Shown piece by piece: positions 11,454-23,125 of a stretch of DNA of 64,000 nt; position 1 is the stretch's first letter; every line of letters begins with the position of its first letter. The stretch is from Nymphaea colorata (lineage: Eukaryota; Streptophyta; Magnoliopsida; Nymphaeales; Nymphaeaceae). Made by a program: the position numbers and the translations under genes. The stretch lies in assembly GCF_008831285.2 (NCBI RefSeq), contig NC_045144.1, forward strand, positions 5,076,268 to 5,140,267. Direction: 5' to 3'. Under the pieces are notes generated by a model, which was given only the letters and a program-made list of their open reading frames with translations, searched no databases and was not told the origin of the DNA.

Positions 11454-13407
11454 TGCTCACCAACAAAGGAGAATCAACCACTGCTCACCAACCTCAAGTC
11501 TGAGTACAATTTCACATTCGGTTGAGCAGGAACAATCAGCAAATTGGGCGCAAGTTCCGGACCAATTCTAAGCAAATTCAAGGCAGTTTTCACTCTCTCG
11601 TTGATTCCTTTAGCATCGCCCAGATCTTAGCAAGCTCCCAGCCAATTTTCAGGCGATTCCATTCATCCACGGCTGAGAACGAGTCTCCGATCAGAAATCT
11701 GTCCACACGCCGGCAAATCGGGTCGCTGCTTCGTTCCCGGCGTAACCCGACGGAGTTCCATATTTGTTGCTTCTTCCTAGTTTGTCCATGGTATGATTTA
11801 TTCAATATCAAAGTTAGAATTACTAATCGAGGGCAGCTTCGTCATTCACCCACCTAGCGCAAAGGAGACGCGAGCTGCGAGCGTTACACTCCACAGCCTC
11901 CCTCTCAGCTTCTCGTCTTTAAGTTGGGAGTTACACTTCTTTCGCGCACTTAATCACAAGCATTCACACCATGAGGCTTCAATCCAGATCTTCTTAGCCA
12001 TTTGTCTCCAACGTATGAGCCAGCACTGCCTTCACTTCATTGCGCATTCCCATGTGCCATCATTGAGAATTAAAGAGGTAAGTTACACTCTCGTAGCTAG
12101 GAGGCCCTTCGCCACTCCTTAGCCTCTTCATCCCTCGTAACTGACCCAAACCCTGTAACTCCAGTAACCTCACTTAATCACCCTCTATCTCGTCATTAGT
12201 AACCCCCCTTCATCATTAGGAACCCCTTCACTCGCATGACTCTTGGCTTAACCTTCCTTAGAACAATTCCTACTCATTATTACCCACCTCACGTAGGCTT
12301 AACTCTCCATCACCCCATGCATGCCCCTTCGCCTATCTCTAAACCATAACCGATCCACTTGCAATAACCTCACCACTCGTCTAGACTAAGTCCACCTGCT
12401 ACCGTACCTCCTTCACTCACCTGAACCTAGTCCACCAGAGCTCACACCTCATACTGAGCTCAGCTGACCCATATCGCCTAGACTAAGCCTACCTAAACCC
12501 ATACCGAGCTCGTCTCCTTGTTCCGAGCTCGGCGGACCCCTTGGAGTCCACTAGTTAGGATCCATTTCCAAGGATTGCATGTTATCAAATTAGCATCTCT
12601 TCTACAGCAAGTAAGTCATCTTGCAGCCTCCCTCGCTGCAACCATCTCCCGAACATCTTCCTAGGCGCCAAGGTGACCTCGGCCAGGTGGTCTGAGCCCC
12701 TGCCTCCATCCAGGAACTCGTCCGTCACTTTGCTGTCTCTCTTGGCCGACCGAGGCCTGCAGCAGCCGTACACCATCCATTTCTGTTGTCGTGATCCTCT
12801 ATCACTCTCGGCAGTTCGTACTAGAAGACCAGGCGGGTCTAGCCTCCACTCCACCTCCTTGCTGTGTTATCCGAGAGTGGCTGAGCCACTGGTTTTCTCT
12901 CGGATCCTATTGCTGTTTAAGCCGATCTCTCATCGGCTAGGTAACTTCTAAACATCCTATAGAATGGGGTTATTGGGTGCATTCGCTTTCTAAGCCAGGC
13001 TCTAGCCATTTGCTACTGCCGGTAGTCCCTCCAAGGCACCTTGCCAAGGACACGGCTGCGAGTAGCTAGACCACCAAAGGGAAAGGGCATGGTTTGGTTG
13101 TTCTTAGGGATTGTATGAATGGTTTGTGAATGAATGATGAGTGAGTTGTGAGAGTTACATCTGTATCGCTCGCGTTTGTACAAGCCTTAATCCCCTCAGT
13201 TTTGTAATAGGATTGAAGACTTGGGTCAGGGAAAACATACTTGTATCTTATACCTAGGGTACTATTAAGCCGGGGTTGCTGTCCGGCGGGAAAAGTTTTG
13301 TAAGTATAATTTGCTTAAGTTTGGACTTTAGGCTACCGTGAGTTGATCCTGGACTTGGGATCTATTCTCGGGCGTAGAAATCGCTAGCCGGGTCTAGGTT
13401 CCCACCA
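11454..13407 (+). repeat. Left long direct repeat (5' LTR) of the chromovirus
   Basis: About 1.95 kb nearly identical to 20143-22080, ending 'gggtctaggttcccacca' directly before the primer-binding site. The left edge is uncertain by a few bases because 'accactgctcaccaac' is duplicated there (11449-11464 and 11477-11492). ORFs conserved between the two repeats merely reflect LTR identity. Confidence 0.85.
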
Positions 13408-13409
13408 GT

Positions 13410-13421
13410 TGGTATCAAAGC
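13410..13421 (+). other. Primer-binding site, initiator tRNA-Met type
   Basis: 'tggtatcaaagc' lies two bases after the end of the left LTR. It differs by one base from the usual plant retroelement site 'tggtatcagagc', complementary to initiator tRNA-Met. Confidence 0.85.
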
Positions 13422-14277
13422 ACACTTGCGGCAGCCAGTGGTATATTTCAGTTGGGTTTGCAGAGTATAGCGGAGGATTTTTCAGTTTGGCAGAAGGTTA
13501 TATCAGTTTTAAGTGGAGTTTTGGAAGTTTACACTCGGATTTCAAAGCTGGTAGTGTTATAGTAGCAGCTGTCTGAAGAAAAGTGAGAACAGTCCAGACC
13601 AATCAAGCAAGTATATCAGGCAAAGTTTTGGTGATTTGTGAGCGGCCTTCCTACCAACCTATTCATAAATATTTCGGAGACATTTTGTCCAAATTTCGTG
13701 AGAAACGGAGTTAAATTGGCGCAGCAGAGGTCAAATTACACATTCACAGCAAGCATATTACAGTTTCTGAAAGACCAGAAACTATGCCGTATTCCGGAGG
13801 CTGGCGCTGTCACCTCCGCCATCGGAATTGGTCTAGTTTATGCTTGTTGGAAGCGCCTACTTTTCAGGTATCTCCAGTAAAAATTTCAGATTTTTGGAGT
13901 TACGGTTGAAAAGTTATGATTTTTTGAGTGGACCCCTGTTGCTGGAAGTTTCCTACGCGGCTGGAAGAACGAGCGACAAGCTTAACAAACGAGGTCCAGG
14001 CGTGACTTTCTAGGCAGATCGACTTAGATTGGGGATGAATTAGAAACTAAACTTGGTGCCATTGGATTCCCTAGCGTGTCTAGTATTTTTCAACCAAGTT
14101 TCACGATTTTTAGTGTTCTGGAAGTGAAGTTATTGAATTTACAAGCTGCACTGGTTTTCTGAAGAATTTCTAGCAACCAGCCCACTAACAAGAGGTTTCC
14201 TCTTCAGTCGTTAGCAGTAGCAGCAGATCGTTGATTGTTGGATCAGCCGTGCGACAGGACTAAGAGCAGAAATTTCA
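13422..14277 (+). other. 5' untranslated leader of the chromovirus
   Basis: About 855 bases between the primer-binding site and the Gag start codon. No coding motif is seen. It would carry packaging and dimerisation signals, but none can be pinpointed by eye. Confidence 0.6.
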
Positions 14278-17200
14278 ATGGGGAAGAAGGCCAAACCCAC
14301 TGTCCATGATTCTCCCGAGCAAGAAGTTGAGACTTCCAGCCGAGAAGAACAAATCGAATCCAACTTACTTGATATGAAAGCCTTACACCAAGGCCGAGTG
14401 AATTCCCTTGAGTCCAGCATGAACCAAATGCGTCATGAACTACACGAGTACAAGAAGTCCCTTAGTAAACTTGATGAATGGGACCAGATGAAGCAAATTA
14501 TGACTTCCTTGATTGCTGGCCAAAACACGTTGATGAAAAGAATGGAACAATTTGACCAAACCACACAAGGCACCACCCCGAACCAGGACAAAGGCAAGGC
14601 GCCAATGAACAACCAATTTGTCCCACCTTTTTCCAGCAGTTTTAACCAGTTCGATCACTTCGGCCATAATGGCACCAGGCAACCCGAAGGCCAAGGAAGC
14701 AAGGGACACCATCAAGGGCCTGATTTCCATTTTAGGTTCGGCTCTAGCAGCCAGCAACAAGCACCCCAAAACCAGCATTTTAGTAAGAACCAGGGCAAAG
14801 ATGAAAGTGAAGAAGATGAGGATATGGTGTTTGTTGACGGAGAACCCTTTAGAGGCAGACGCAACCAAACTCAGCCAAGAATAAGAACCCCAACCGTTAA
14901 GATTGACTTCCCACGTTTCACAGGGATTGATGCCAAAGATTGGCTCTTCAAGGTTGAAGAGTATTTTGATTGCCATAGCGTCCCAGAAAATGAATGGGTT
15001 ACAACAGCTATCCTCAACTTTGATGGAGAAGCTATGAAGTGGTATCGTTGGTTCAAACGCCATCAGCCCAACATCACTTGGGAAAATTTCAGTGAGGGTT
15101 TGCAAACACGATTTGGTGATTCAGCCTACACAGACTTTGACATAGAACTTAAAGATTTGGTACAAACGTCCTCAGTCCGAGAGTACCAAAGCAAATTTGA
15201 AAGTCTTTCATCCATGGTTGATTGGACTACCAAATCACTAATCGGTGCTTACATCGGCGGCCTCAAAGAAGAAGTCAAGATAGACGTACAGCGAAGAAAA
15301 TACACCCATTTGGTTGAATGTTTCGCTGAGGCTCGAGCAATAGAAGAGAGAAATCGGCGCAAGAATGCCTTACGAAAACCCTATAAGGGCAACGAGCCAA
15401 CCAAGTACAAAGGGCTACCACCAAGAAAGCCTATGCCCTACAAAAGAGAAGAACAAAAACCCCTCTACCGTGATCGAGTGCCTACCACTTACATAACTAG
15501 GCAAGAGAGGGAACAAATGATAAAAAACAATCAATGTTTCAATTGTAAGGAACCATGGAGTCGTACTCACAAGTTCAAAAATCTTCAAGTTTTTGAAGTC
15601 ATTGATGAAAGCGATGAAGAAGAAGAAGACTCTAGCCAAGACACAAATGCACCTAGTCCGAATGAGGCCAAGACTGATACAAGTGCATCTGAGACTATTG
15701 AAGGGACATGTCATGCCTTGACAGACCCAAAAAGACCAAATGCCATGAGAGTTGTTGGTAAGATTGGAAAGCATAAAGTAGTAGTACTCCAAGACTCGGG
15801 TGCTACACACAATTTTGTTAGTGAAGAGGCAGCTCAAGCAGTTGGGTGCCCACTAGAAGAACAACAGCCAATCTCAGTCATGGTAGGAGATGGGTCCAAA
15901 CTCGTATGCACACAAAAATGCAAAGGCGTCCTACTATGCATGCAAAAGGTACCATTCACGGTCGATCTTTTAGTACTCCCCATCGGTGGTGTCGATGTGG
16001 TATTGGGGGTACAATGGCTAGAGACTCTAGGGGACATCTCTTGGAATTTCAAAGACATGAGTATGTCTTTTGCTAAGGAGGGAGGTGACCAAAATGTCAC
16101 CCTAAAGGCAGTAAATACCAACGTTGAACCAAAGGAAGCACTTAAAGCTCTAGTCGCCCAACAACCAGCGTTTTGGGTTGTTACTAAGGCCATGGACATA
16201 CCAGCCAAAGATGAGCAAGAAGAAAATATACCAGCCGAGGTTCAACACGTGCTTGAACAGTTTTCAGATCTCTTTGAGGAACCAAAGGGACTTCCTCCAC
16301 GTCGAGCTTATGACCATAGAATCATCATGAATCAAGGCGCCGAACCTGTCAACGTTCGGCCTTATCGTTATGGTCATCACCAAAAAGCAGAAATTGAAAG
16401 ATTGGTTAAGGAAATGATAGAGGGTGGTATCATACGCCCTAGCTGCAGTCCTTTCTCCTCGCCAGTCTTACTAGTTAAAAAGAAAGATAACACATGGTGC
16501 TTCTGCATGGACTATAGAGCACTAAATGAGGCAACCGTGAAGGACCGGTAATCAATGAACTTCTAGATGAGTTAACCGATGCCTCTGTGTTTTCTAAAAT
16601 AGACCTACGGGCAGGCTACCACCAGATTAGAATGCACGATGAAGAGATTCCAAAAACAGCTTTTAGAACTCATGATGGACACTATGAGTTCTTGGTGATG
16701 CCTTTTGGCTTAACCAATGCACCCGCCACATTCTAGAGGTGCATGAATGATGTTTTCAGGAGGTATCTTAGAAACTTCATCTTGATATTCTTTGATAACA
16801 TTCTCGTATATAGCCAGTCAGTAGAGCAACATGCTGCCCACTTGGCCACAGCCTTACAAATTTTGAGGGAACATCGTCTTTATGCTAAGAGGTCAAAATG
16901 CAGCTTTGGCCAATCCTCAATCGGATATCTTGGGCACATAGTATCCAAAGAAGGTGTTAAAGCAGACCCTGAAAAATTAGAGGCAATGAACAACTGGCCT
17001 TTCCCTAAAGACTTGAAAGCTTCCGTGGATTTCTTAGGTTAACCGGCTATTATAGAAGATTCATTCAAGGCTACGGGCTCATAGCCGCCCCATTAACCCA
17101 AATGACTAAGAAAGGAGCATTCGCTTGGTCAGACAAACCAAGGGAGGCATTTGAGAAATTGAAATCGGCACTCATGACAGCACCTGTTCTCACCTTGCCC

Positions 17201-19331
17201 GATTTTAGTAAGTGTTTCACTATTGAAACGGATGCTTGTGACACTGGCATAGGAGCTGTCCTCAGCCAAGAAAATCACCCTATAGCATATATGTCAAAGG
17301 CTCTCACCAATTGGGCCAAACCGTTGTCGACATACGAGAAAGAACTTCTTGCCATAGTGTTGTCAGTTGAGAAATGGAGGCCTTACCTCATAGGCCAAAG
17401 ATTCATCGTGAAGACAGATCAGAACAGCCTTAAATACATGCTCAAACAACGAGTTTCAACACCAACACAACAAAGGTGGTTGGCCAAACTCATCGGATAC
17501 GATTTTGAAATCGAGTATAAGAAAGGGCTAGACAATACCGCGGCAGATGCACTATCAAGGTTGGGCGAGCAATTCTTGACACTTTCAATCATAGGGACCA
17601 ATTTATGGGACCAAATAGCTAATGAGAAACTAGAGGACGAAGGGTTGAGGCTCTTCAAAGCCTCCATCACTCAAAAACCGGGGACCATTCCCCATTATAC
17701 CATCAAGGGCAAATTACTTATGAGAAAGAACCGCACGGTGGTTCCACCTAAATCGGCCCTAAAGCAAGAATTACTACAACATTTTCATTCCACTCCATCA
17801 GCAGGCCATGAAGGAGTAGTCAAAACACTCCACCGAGTGAAGGCTCAATTTTGGTGGACCGAAATGAAGGCAGACGTGAGGAATTATGTTAAACAGTGCC
17901 AAATTTGCCAACGTGAAAAGTATGAGGGAATTAAGCCTCCGGGCCATCTAAATCCCTTACAAGTGCCAGAAAAGCCATGGACCGATGTCACCATGGATTT
18001 CAAAGATGCCCTTCCACGATCAAAAAACAAGGAAGCCATACTCATGGTGGTCGACAGGTTAACAAAGTACAGCCACTTCGTTCCCTCGCCTTAGAAATAT
18101 CATGGACAGATGGTGGCTACTAAGTACCAAGATCACTTAGGGAAACTACATTGCATGTCTCAGACAATAGTCTGCGATCGAGATTCAATCTTCATGAGTG
18201 AATTTTGGAGAGAATATATGAAGCAGATGGGGACAACAATCCAATTCAGTACTGCCCACCATCCTCAGACTGATGGGCCAAGTGAAGTTGTCAACCGTTC
18301 TTTAGAAACATATCTCTGTTGCTTTGCAGGAGAAAGACCCAACTCTTGGGTAAAGTATCTATCATGGGCCGAATGGTCCTACAATACGAGTTGGAACTCA
18401 TCTACTCAGACCACTCCGTACGAAGCTCTCTACGGAATCCCCCCCAACAATTCCAAAATATGAAGAAGGCACGGCAAAGGAAGATAAGGTTGATTGTGAG
18501 CTACGCACAAGGGAAGAGGTGCTAGCGTCACTCAAAAAGAATATCATCAAAGCCCAAAATCGAATGAAACAGACATATGACAAGGGCAGGAAGGATCATG
18601 AATTTATGGTAGGAGACTATGTATGGCTTAAAAGATTACCCATGAGGCAAAAGTCCCTCTTAGGGCAGCCTTACTCTAAGCTTTTACCAAGGTTTTTTGG
18701 GCCATTCCCGGTGCTACAAAAGATTGGGAAAGCAGCTTACAGATTAGGCCTCCCACAAACGAACTTAGTCCATCCAGTCTTTCATGTTTCTCGGCTGAAA
18801 CCACACGTTGGGGAAGTGCCAAGGCAGATTGAACAAATTTCGAGCCAACAACAACCAACACCATACCGAATTCTTAAACATAGACATGTTCATCGGAATG
18901 GTAGGCTATGTCATGAAGTTATGGTTGAATGGGAAGGACCAGACAACGGCACTTCGTGGGAAGAATTTGAGCAGATAGTTAATCGCTTTCCCACTGCACG
19001 AGCTTGGGGGCAAGCTCGAGGTAAGGAGGGAGGATCTGAAGCAGACCTTCCCACCAGGAGGCCGAGAACTCGGGCCAGCACGGTCAAGCAAGGCCAAGAG
19101 AGTCAGGCACCATCGGCCAACATGATGAAAAGCATAGATGAGCTAAGGGAGGCTAACATAGAACTTGAAGTTGATGCAGCGGGCGGTGTGGGCAGAGCAT
19201 CATCAGCGGAGTGCGGGCAGCGGGCTGAAGACTTCAAGGCAGAACAGGCACGAGAACTAGAACTAGATCCGGTTATAGCGAGTTCGAACCCTGAGTCTAG
19301 TCCTGGCCCAGTCCATGCGTGGCAAGCCTAA
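14278..19331 (+). pseudogene. Chromovirus gag-pol, disrupted
   Basis: The first open frame (14278-16551) encodes Gag with a coiled-coil-like N-terminus and Gln-rich linker, the Gag core around '[11 protein letters not shown]', and a zinc knuckle near residue 419 with its last Cys missing. It then has a protease active site 'DSGATHNF' near residue 504 and the start of reverse transcriptase. A small deletion shifts the frame at 16549. An in-frame TAG follows at 16734-16736. The RT active site near 16790 reads 'FFDN' instead of 'FFDD'. A base is missing near 17041. RNase H spans about 17190-17570. The integrase HHCC domain is present ('AGHEG..CQICQ'), and the integrase core is interrupted by TAG at 18092-18094. 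A seven-C run near 18437 shifts the frame again. The last frame (18519-19331) carries the integrase C-terminus and a chromodomain around 'VMVEWEGPDNGTSWEEFEQI'. It cannot make a functional polyprotein. Confidence 0.92.
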
Positions 19332-20142
19332 GGCCTAACTTAGGCAAGTTATATGGCTGAACCCATGAGGGAGAGGCCAAACTCACTAAACATTCGAGAC
19401 GTCTCGTCTCGGTCTCCTTTTATGATTTTGCTTTATAGTTGAGTCCTTTCATTTCAGCAGGTGTCTCGGTTCTCATGTAAGAACCGGTTTTATTTCAAGT
19501 ACTTAAACTCTTTTGTAAGTCTTTTTTCATTATGCAATCAAGAATTAGAAGTTGAGTTTTTTTTTGTGTGAATTGGCTCTTGCCTCTCTCTTCCCTTCAT
19601 TGTCTTACCGCCGGTGATCGGAATCCAAAGGCTCCAACCCGTGGCTCTGGTTGAAGCAAAACAAGCTTGGAGACATTCCTCGAGGCTACCGGAATTCCTC
19701 TTGGAGTTTCTTCATCATACGCATAATTCCCCGACCTAGTCGCCATCTTCTCACAGTGCAACATCTTCATCCCCGAAAGAAGTTAGAGGCTGGAGAAGAT
19801 CGGTTTGTGGTTCTGACCGACTAGTACTCGATTAGAGACATCCGGCTGCAAGAGGTTTGGTAAGAATCGTTGTTCTCCTTGGTTCTTCATCCTCTAGTAG
19901 AAATCAGAAGTCCATCCGAAATCAACCAAGTCGCCCCTCTTCTCTGCCCAAAACCAGAGGATAGACGGTGAGTCTGGCTGATTGAGGATCGGCTTGATTG
20001 GTGTTCTTGCGGTGAGAAGCCTGTGCGAGTTTGGGAACTTCACCGGTAGACGGCTGGTTGTTGCTCACAAGCTCCACGGGGGACCAGCGTAAGGGCTCCT
20101 TCGAACGAGCGTCAATCAACTCAAATTCCATTTCTGACCGTG
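19332..20142 (+). other. 3' region of the chromovirus before the right LTR
   Basis: About 810 bases after the chromodomain stop. The part near 19470-19560 ('tgtaagaaccgg', then 'aagaattagaagttgag' and a T run) resembles the end of a short chromovirus LTR and not a simple untranslated region. No obvious polypurine tract precedes 20143. The element may therefore be a recombinant of two LTR types. Confidence 0.5.
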
Positions 20143-22080
20143 CGCTCAACAAAGGAGAATAAACCACTGCTCACCAACCTCAAGTCTGAGTACAATTTCA
20201 CATTCGGTTGAGCAGGAACAATCAGCAAATTGGGTGCAAGTTCCGGACCAATTCTAAGCAAATTCAAGGAAGTTTTCACTCTCTCGTTGATTCCTTTAGC
20301 ATTGCCCAGATCTTAGCAAGCTCCCAGCCAATTTTCAGGCGATTCCATTCATCCACGGCTGAGAACGAGTCTCCGATCAAAAATTTGTCCACACGCCAGA
20401 AAATCGGGTCGCTGCTTCGTTCCCGGCGTAACCCGACGGAGTTCCATATTTGTTGCTTCTTCCTAGTTTGTCCATGGTATGATTTATTCAATATCAAAGT
20501 TAGAATTACTAATCGAGGGCAGCTTCGTCATTCACCCACCTAGCACAAAGGAGACGCGAGCTGCGAGCGTTACACTCCGCAGCTTCTCATCTTTAAGTTG
20601 GGAGTTACACTTCTTTCACGCACTTAATCACAATCATTCACACCACGAGGCTTCAATCCAGATCTTCTTAGCCATTTGTCTCGAACGTATGAGCCAGCAC
20701 TGCCTTCACTTCATTGCGCATTCCCATGTGCCATCATTGAGAATTAAAGAGGTAAGTTACACTCTCGTAGCTAGGAGGCCCTTCGCCACTCCTTAGCCTC
20801 TTCATCCCTCGTGACTGACCCAAACCCTGTAACTCCAGTAACCTCACTTAATCACCCTCTACCTCGTCATTAGTGACCCCCCTCATCATTAGGAACCCCT
20901 TCACTCGCATGACTCTTGGCTTAACCTTCCTTAGAACAATTCCTACTCATTATTACCCACCTCACGTAGGCTTAACTCTCCATCACCCCACGCATGCCCC
21001 TTCGCCTATCTCTAAACCATGACCGATCCACTTGCAATAACCTCACCACTCGTCTAGACTAAGTCCACCTGCTACCGTACCTCCTTCACTCACCTGAACC
21101 TAGTCCACCGAAGCTCACACCTCATACTGAGCTCAGCTGACCCATATCACCCAGACTAAGCCTACCTAAACCCATACCGAGCTCATCTCCTTGTTCCGAG
21201 CTCGGCGGACTCCTTGGAGTCCACTAGTTAGGATCCATTTCCAAGGATTGCACGTTATCAAATTAGCATCTCTTCTACAGCAAGTAAGTCATCTTGCAGC
21301 CTCCCTCGGTGCAACCATCTCCCGAACATCTTCCTAGGCGCCAAGGTGACCTCAGCCAGGTGGGCTGAGCCCCTGCCTCCATCCAGGCGCTCGTCCATCA
21401 CTTTGCTGTCTCTCTTGGCCGACCGAGGCCTTCAGCAGCCGTACACCATCCATTTCTGTTGTCGTGATCCTCTATCACTCTCGGCAGTTCGTACTAGAAG
21501 ACCAGGCAGGTCTAGCCTCCACTCCACCTCCTTGCTGTGATATCCGACAGTGGCTGAGCCACTGGTTTTCTCTCGGATCCTATTGCTGTTTAAGCCGATC
21601 TCTCATCGGCTAGGTAACTTCTAAACATCCTATAGAACGGGGTTATTGGGTGCATTTGCTTTCTAAGCCAGGCTCTAGCCATTTGCTACTGTCGGTAGTC
21701 CCTCCAAGGCACCTTGCCAAGGACACGGCTGCGAGTAGCTAGACCACCAAAGGGAAAGGGCATGGTTTGGTCGTTCTTAGGGATTGTATGAATGGTTTGT
21801 GAATGAATGATGAGTGAGTTGTGAGAGTTACATCTGTATCGCTCGCGTTTGTACAAGCCTTAATCCCCTCAGTTTTGTAATAGGATTGAAGACTTGGGTC
21901 AAGGAAAACATACTTGTATCTTATATCCAGGGTACTATTAAGCCGGGGTTGCTTTTCGGCGGGAAAAGTTTTGTAAATATAATTTGCTTAAGTTTGGACT
22001 TTAGGCTATGGCGAGTTGATCCTGGACTTGGGATCTATTCTCGGGCGTAGAAATCGCTAGCCGGGTCTAGGTTCCCACCA
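20143..22080 (+). repeat. Right long direct repeat (3' LTR) of the chromovirus
   Basis: Matches 11454-13407 with scattered substitutions and small deletions, for example loss of about 15 bases after 'cactccgcagc' near 20585. It ends in the same 'cccacca' at 22080. Confidence 0.85.
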
Positions 22081-22619
22081 ATATAATAGTTGAATGACCA
22101 TTTATTAGGGGAACATGAACATGCCATGGTATCTATAAGTAGGTTCTGTCGTTGTCCAGTCCTTCTTGAAATGTCCCATTCGGGATCTTGCTTCTTCCAT
22201 GTACATTATGCCCTGTTTTCTAAAAGGGACTGCAGATTTGAGTGCAAACATGTGATTCAATACATTGTCTGAAGTTAATAGTTGCATTCTTCCTAATTTC
22301 AGATTAAATTGCACGTAGAAACTCCGTTAGTGGGTCTCAAAGATTTCTTTTTGTGTACTTTTATGGCCAATTATGACAGAGATCATCATTTTTGGCCACG
22401 ATATAATAATGTCATTTAAAAAAAATGAGATACAATTGGTGCTGGTTCCCTTTGGACTCAAACTGCTTTTAGTTAAGGTTAAACTTTGATCTGATTGACA
22501 ATTCTTTTGTTAAAAATATGAACTTGAAAAACTGAAATAGTTTATGCTGACAATAACTTATTCTTAACCAACCTAATGTTGTCATGTTGTTAGTAATTGT
22601 TGAATTTGGCCAGGACGAT
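22081..22619. other. Spacer right of the chromovirus
   Basis: Unique AT-rich sequence without a recognisable gene. It does not continue the sequence interrupted at 11453. Confidence 0.5.
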
Positions 22620-22912
22620 GGAAGGATATATTAACTTGCAATCAAGCTTGTAATCCAAGGTGCACTTACTAAGAAATATGAACATCTCTTAAGAATACAA
22701 TTTTAGTGACTTGCAATCAAGCTTGTAATCCAAGGTGCACTTATTATGAAATAAGAACATCTGTTAAGAATATAATTTTAGCTGACATATTTCTCGTTAA
22801 AGATATTCCAGATTCATTAATTAATTTTGAAGTCAAAAAATTGTGCTAATTAGCGCCTTTGAGTGATTGTAATTACTGTCATATCATTCACAAACTGTTG
22901 TTTTATCTCAAG

Positions 22913-23125
22913 AGTGCTATTCTGGTCAATGTTGCTCGTGGTGGTCTCCTAGACTATGAAGCTGTTAAATCCTCTCTTGAATCTGGACATTTGGGTGGTC
23001 TGGGAATTGATGTTGCATGGACTGAGCCATTTGATCCAGATGATCCAATTCTTAAGCACCCTAATGTGCTGATCACACCTTATATTGCTGGAGTTACTGA
23101 ATATTCCCACAGATCTATGGCAAAG
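22913..23125 (+). pseudogene. D-isomer-specific 2-hydroxyacid dehydrogenase exon (copy B)
   Basis: Single exon between an AG acceptor and a GT donor, 213 nt like its counterpart at 9603-9815. It keeps the conserved Arg ('VNVARGGLLDYEAV'), but the catalytic His of 'TPHIAG' is Tyr ('TPYIAG', TAT instead of CAT). The terminal exon present in copy A is deleted: intron sequence after 'gaacaacca' joins directly to what is downstream flank in copy A. Without it, translation would stop three bases into the intron. A non-functional fragment. Confidence 0.82.

Larger units (their letters stand above)
11454..22080 (+). mobile_element. Ty3/gypsy chromovirus LTR retrotransposon
   Basis: A 10.6 kb element bounded by long direct repeats, with a primer-binding site just inside the left repeat. 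A gag-pol region follows in gypsy order: Gag, protease, reverse transcriptase, RNase H, integrase, chromodomain. The terminal chromodomain places it among chromoviruses. The Gag resembles Reina-type elements, but the clade is not certain. The two repeats differ at scattered bases and by small indels, so the insertion is not very recent. The flanks ('aaccac' left, 'atata' right) do not show a matching target-site duplication. The coding region has at least five frame breaks or stops, so the element is non-autonomous. Confidence 0.92.

Noticed and set aside
11522-12951. ORFs of 73-111 residues conserved between 11522-12951 and 20208-21540
   Set aside because: They lie in the paired long direct repeats of the gypsy element; their conservation reflects LTR identity, not selection on protein.
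14440-15105. 221-residue ORF on the minus strand opposite Gag
   Set aside because: It is antisense to a well-supported Gag frame and has no recognisable domain.
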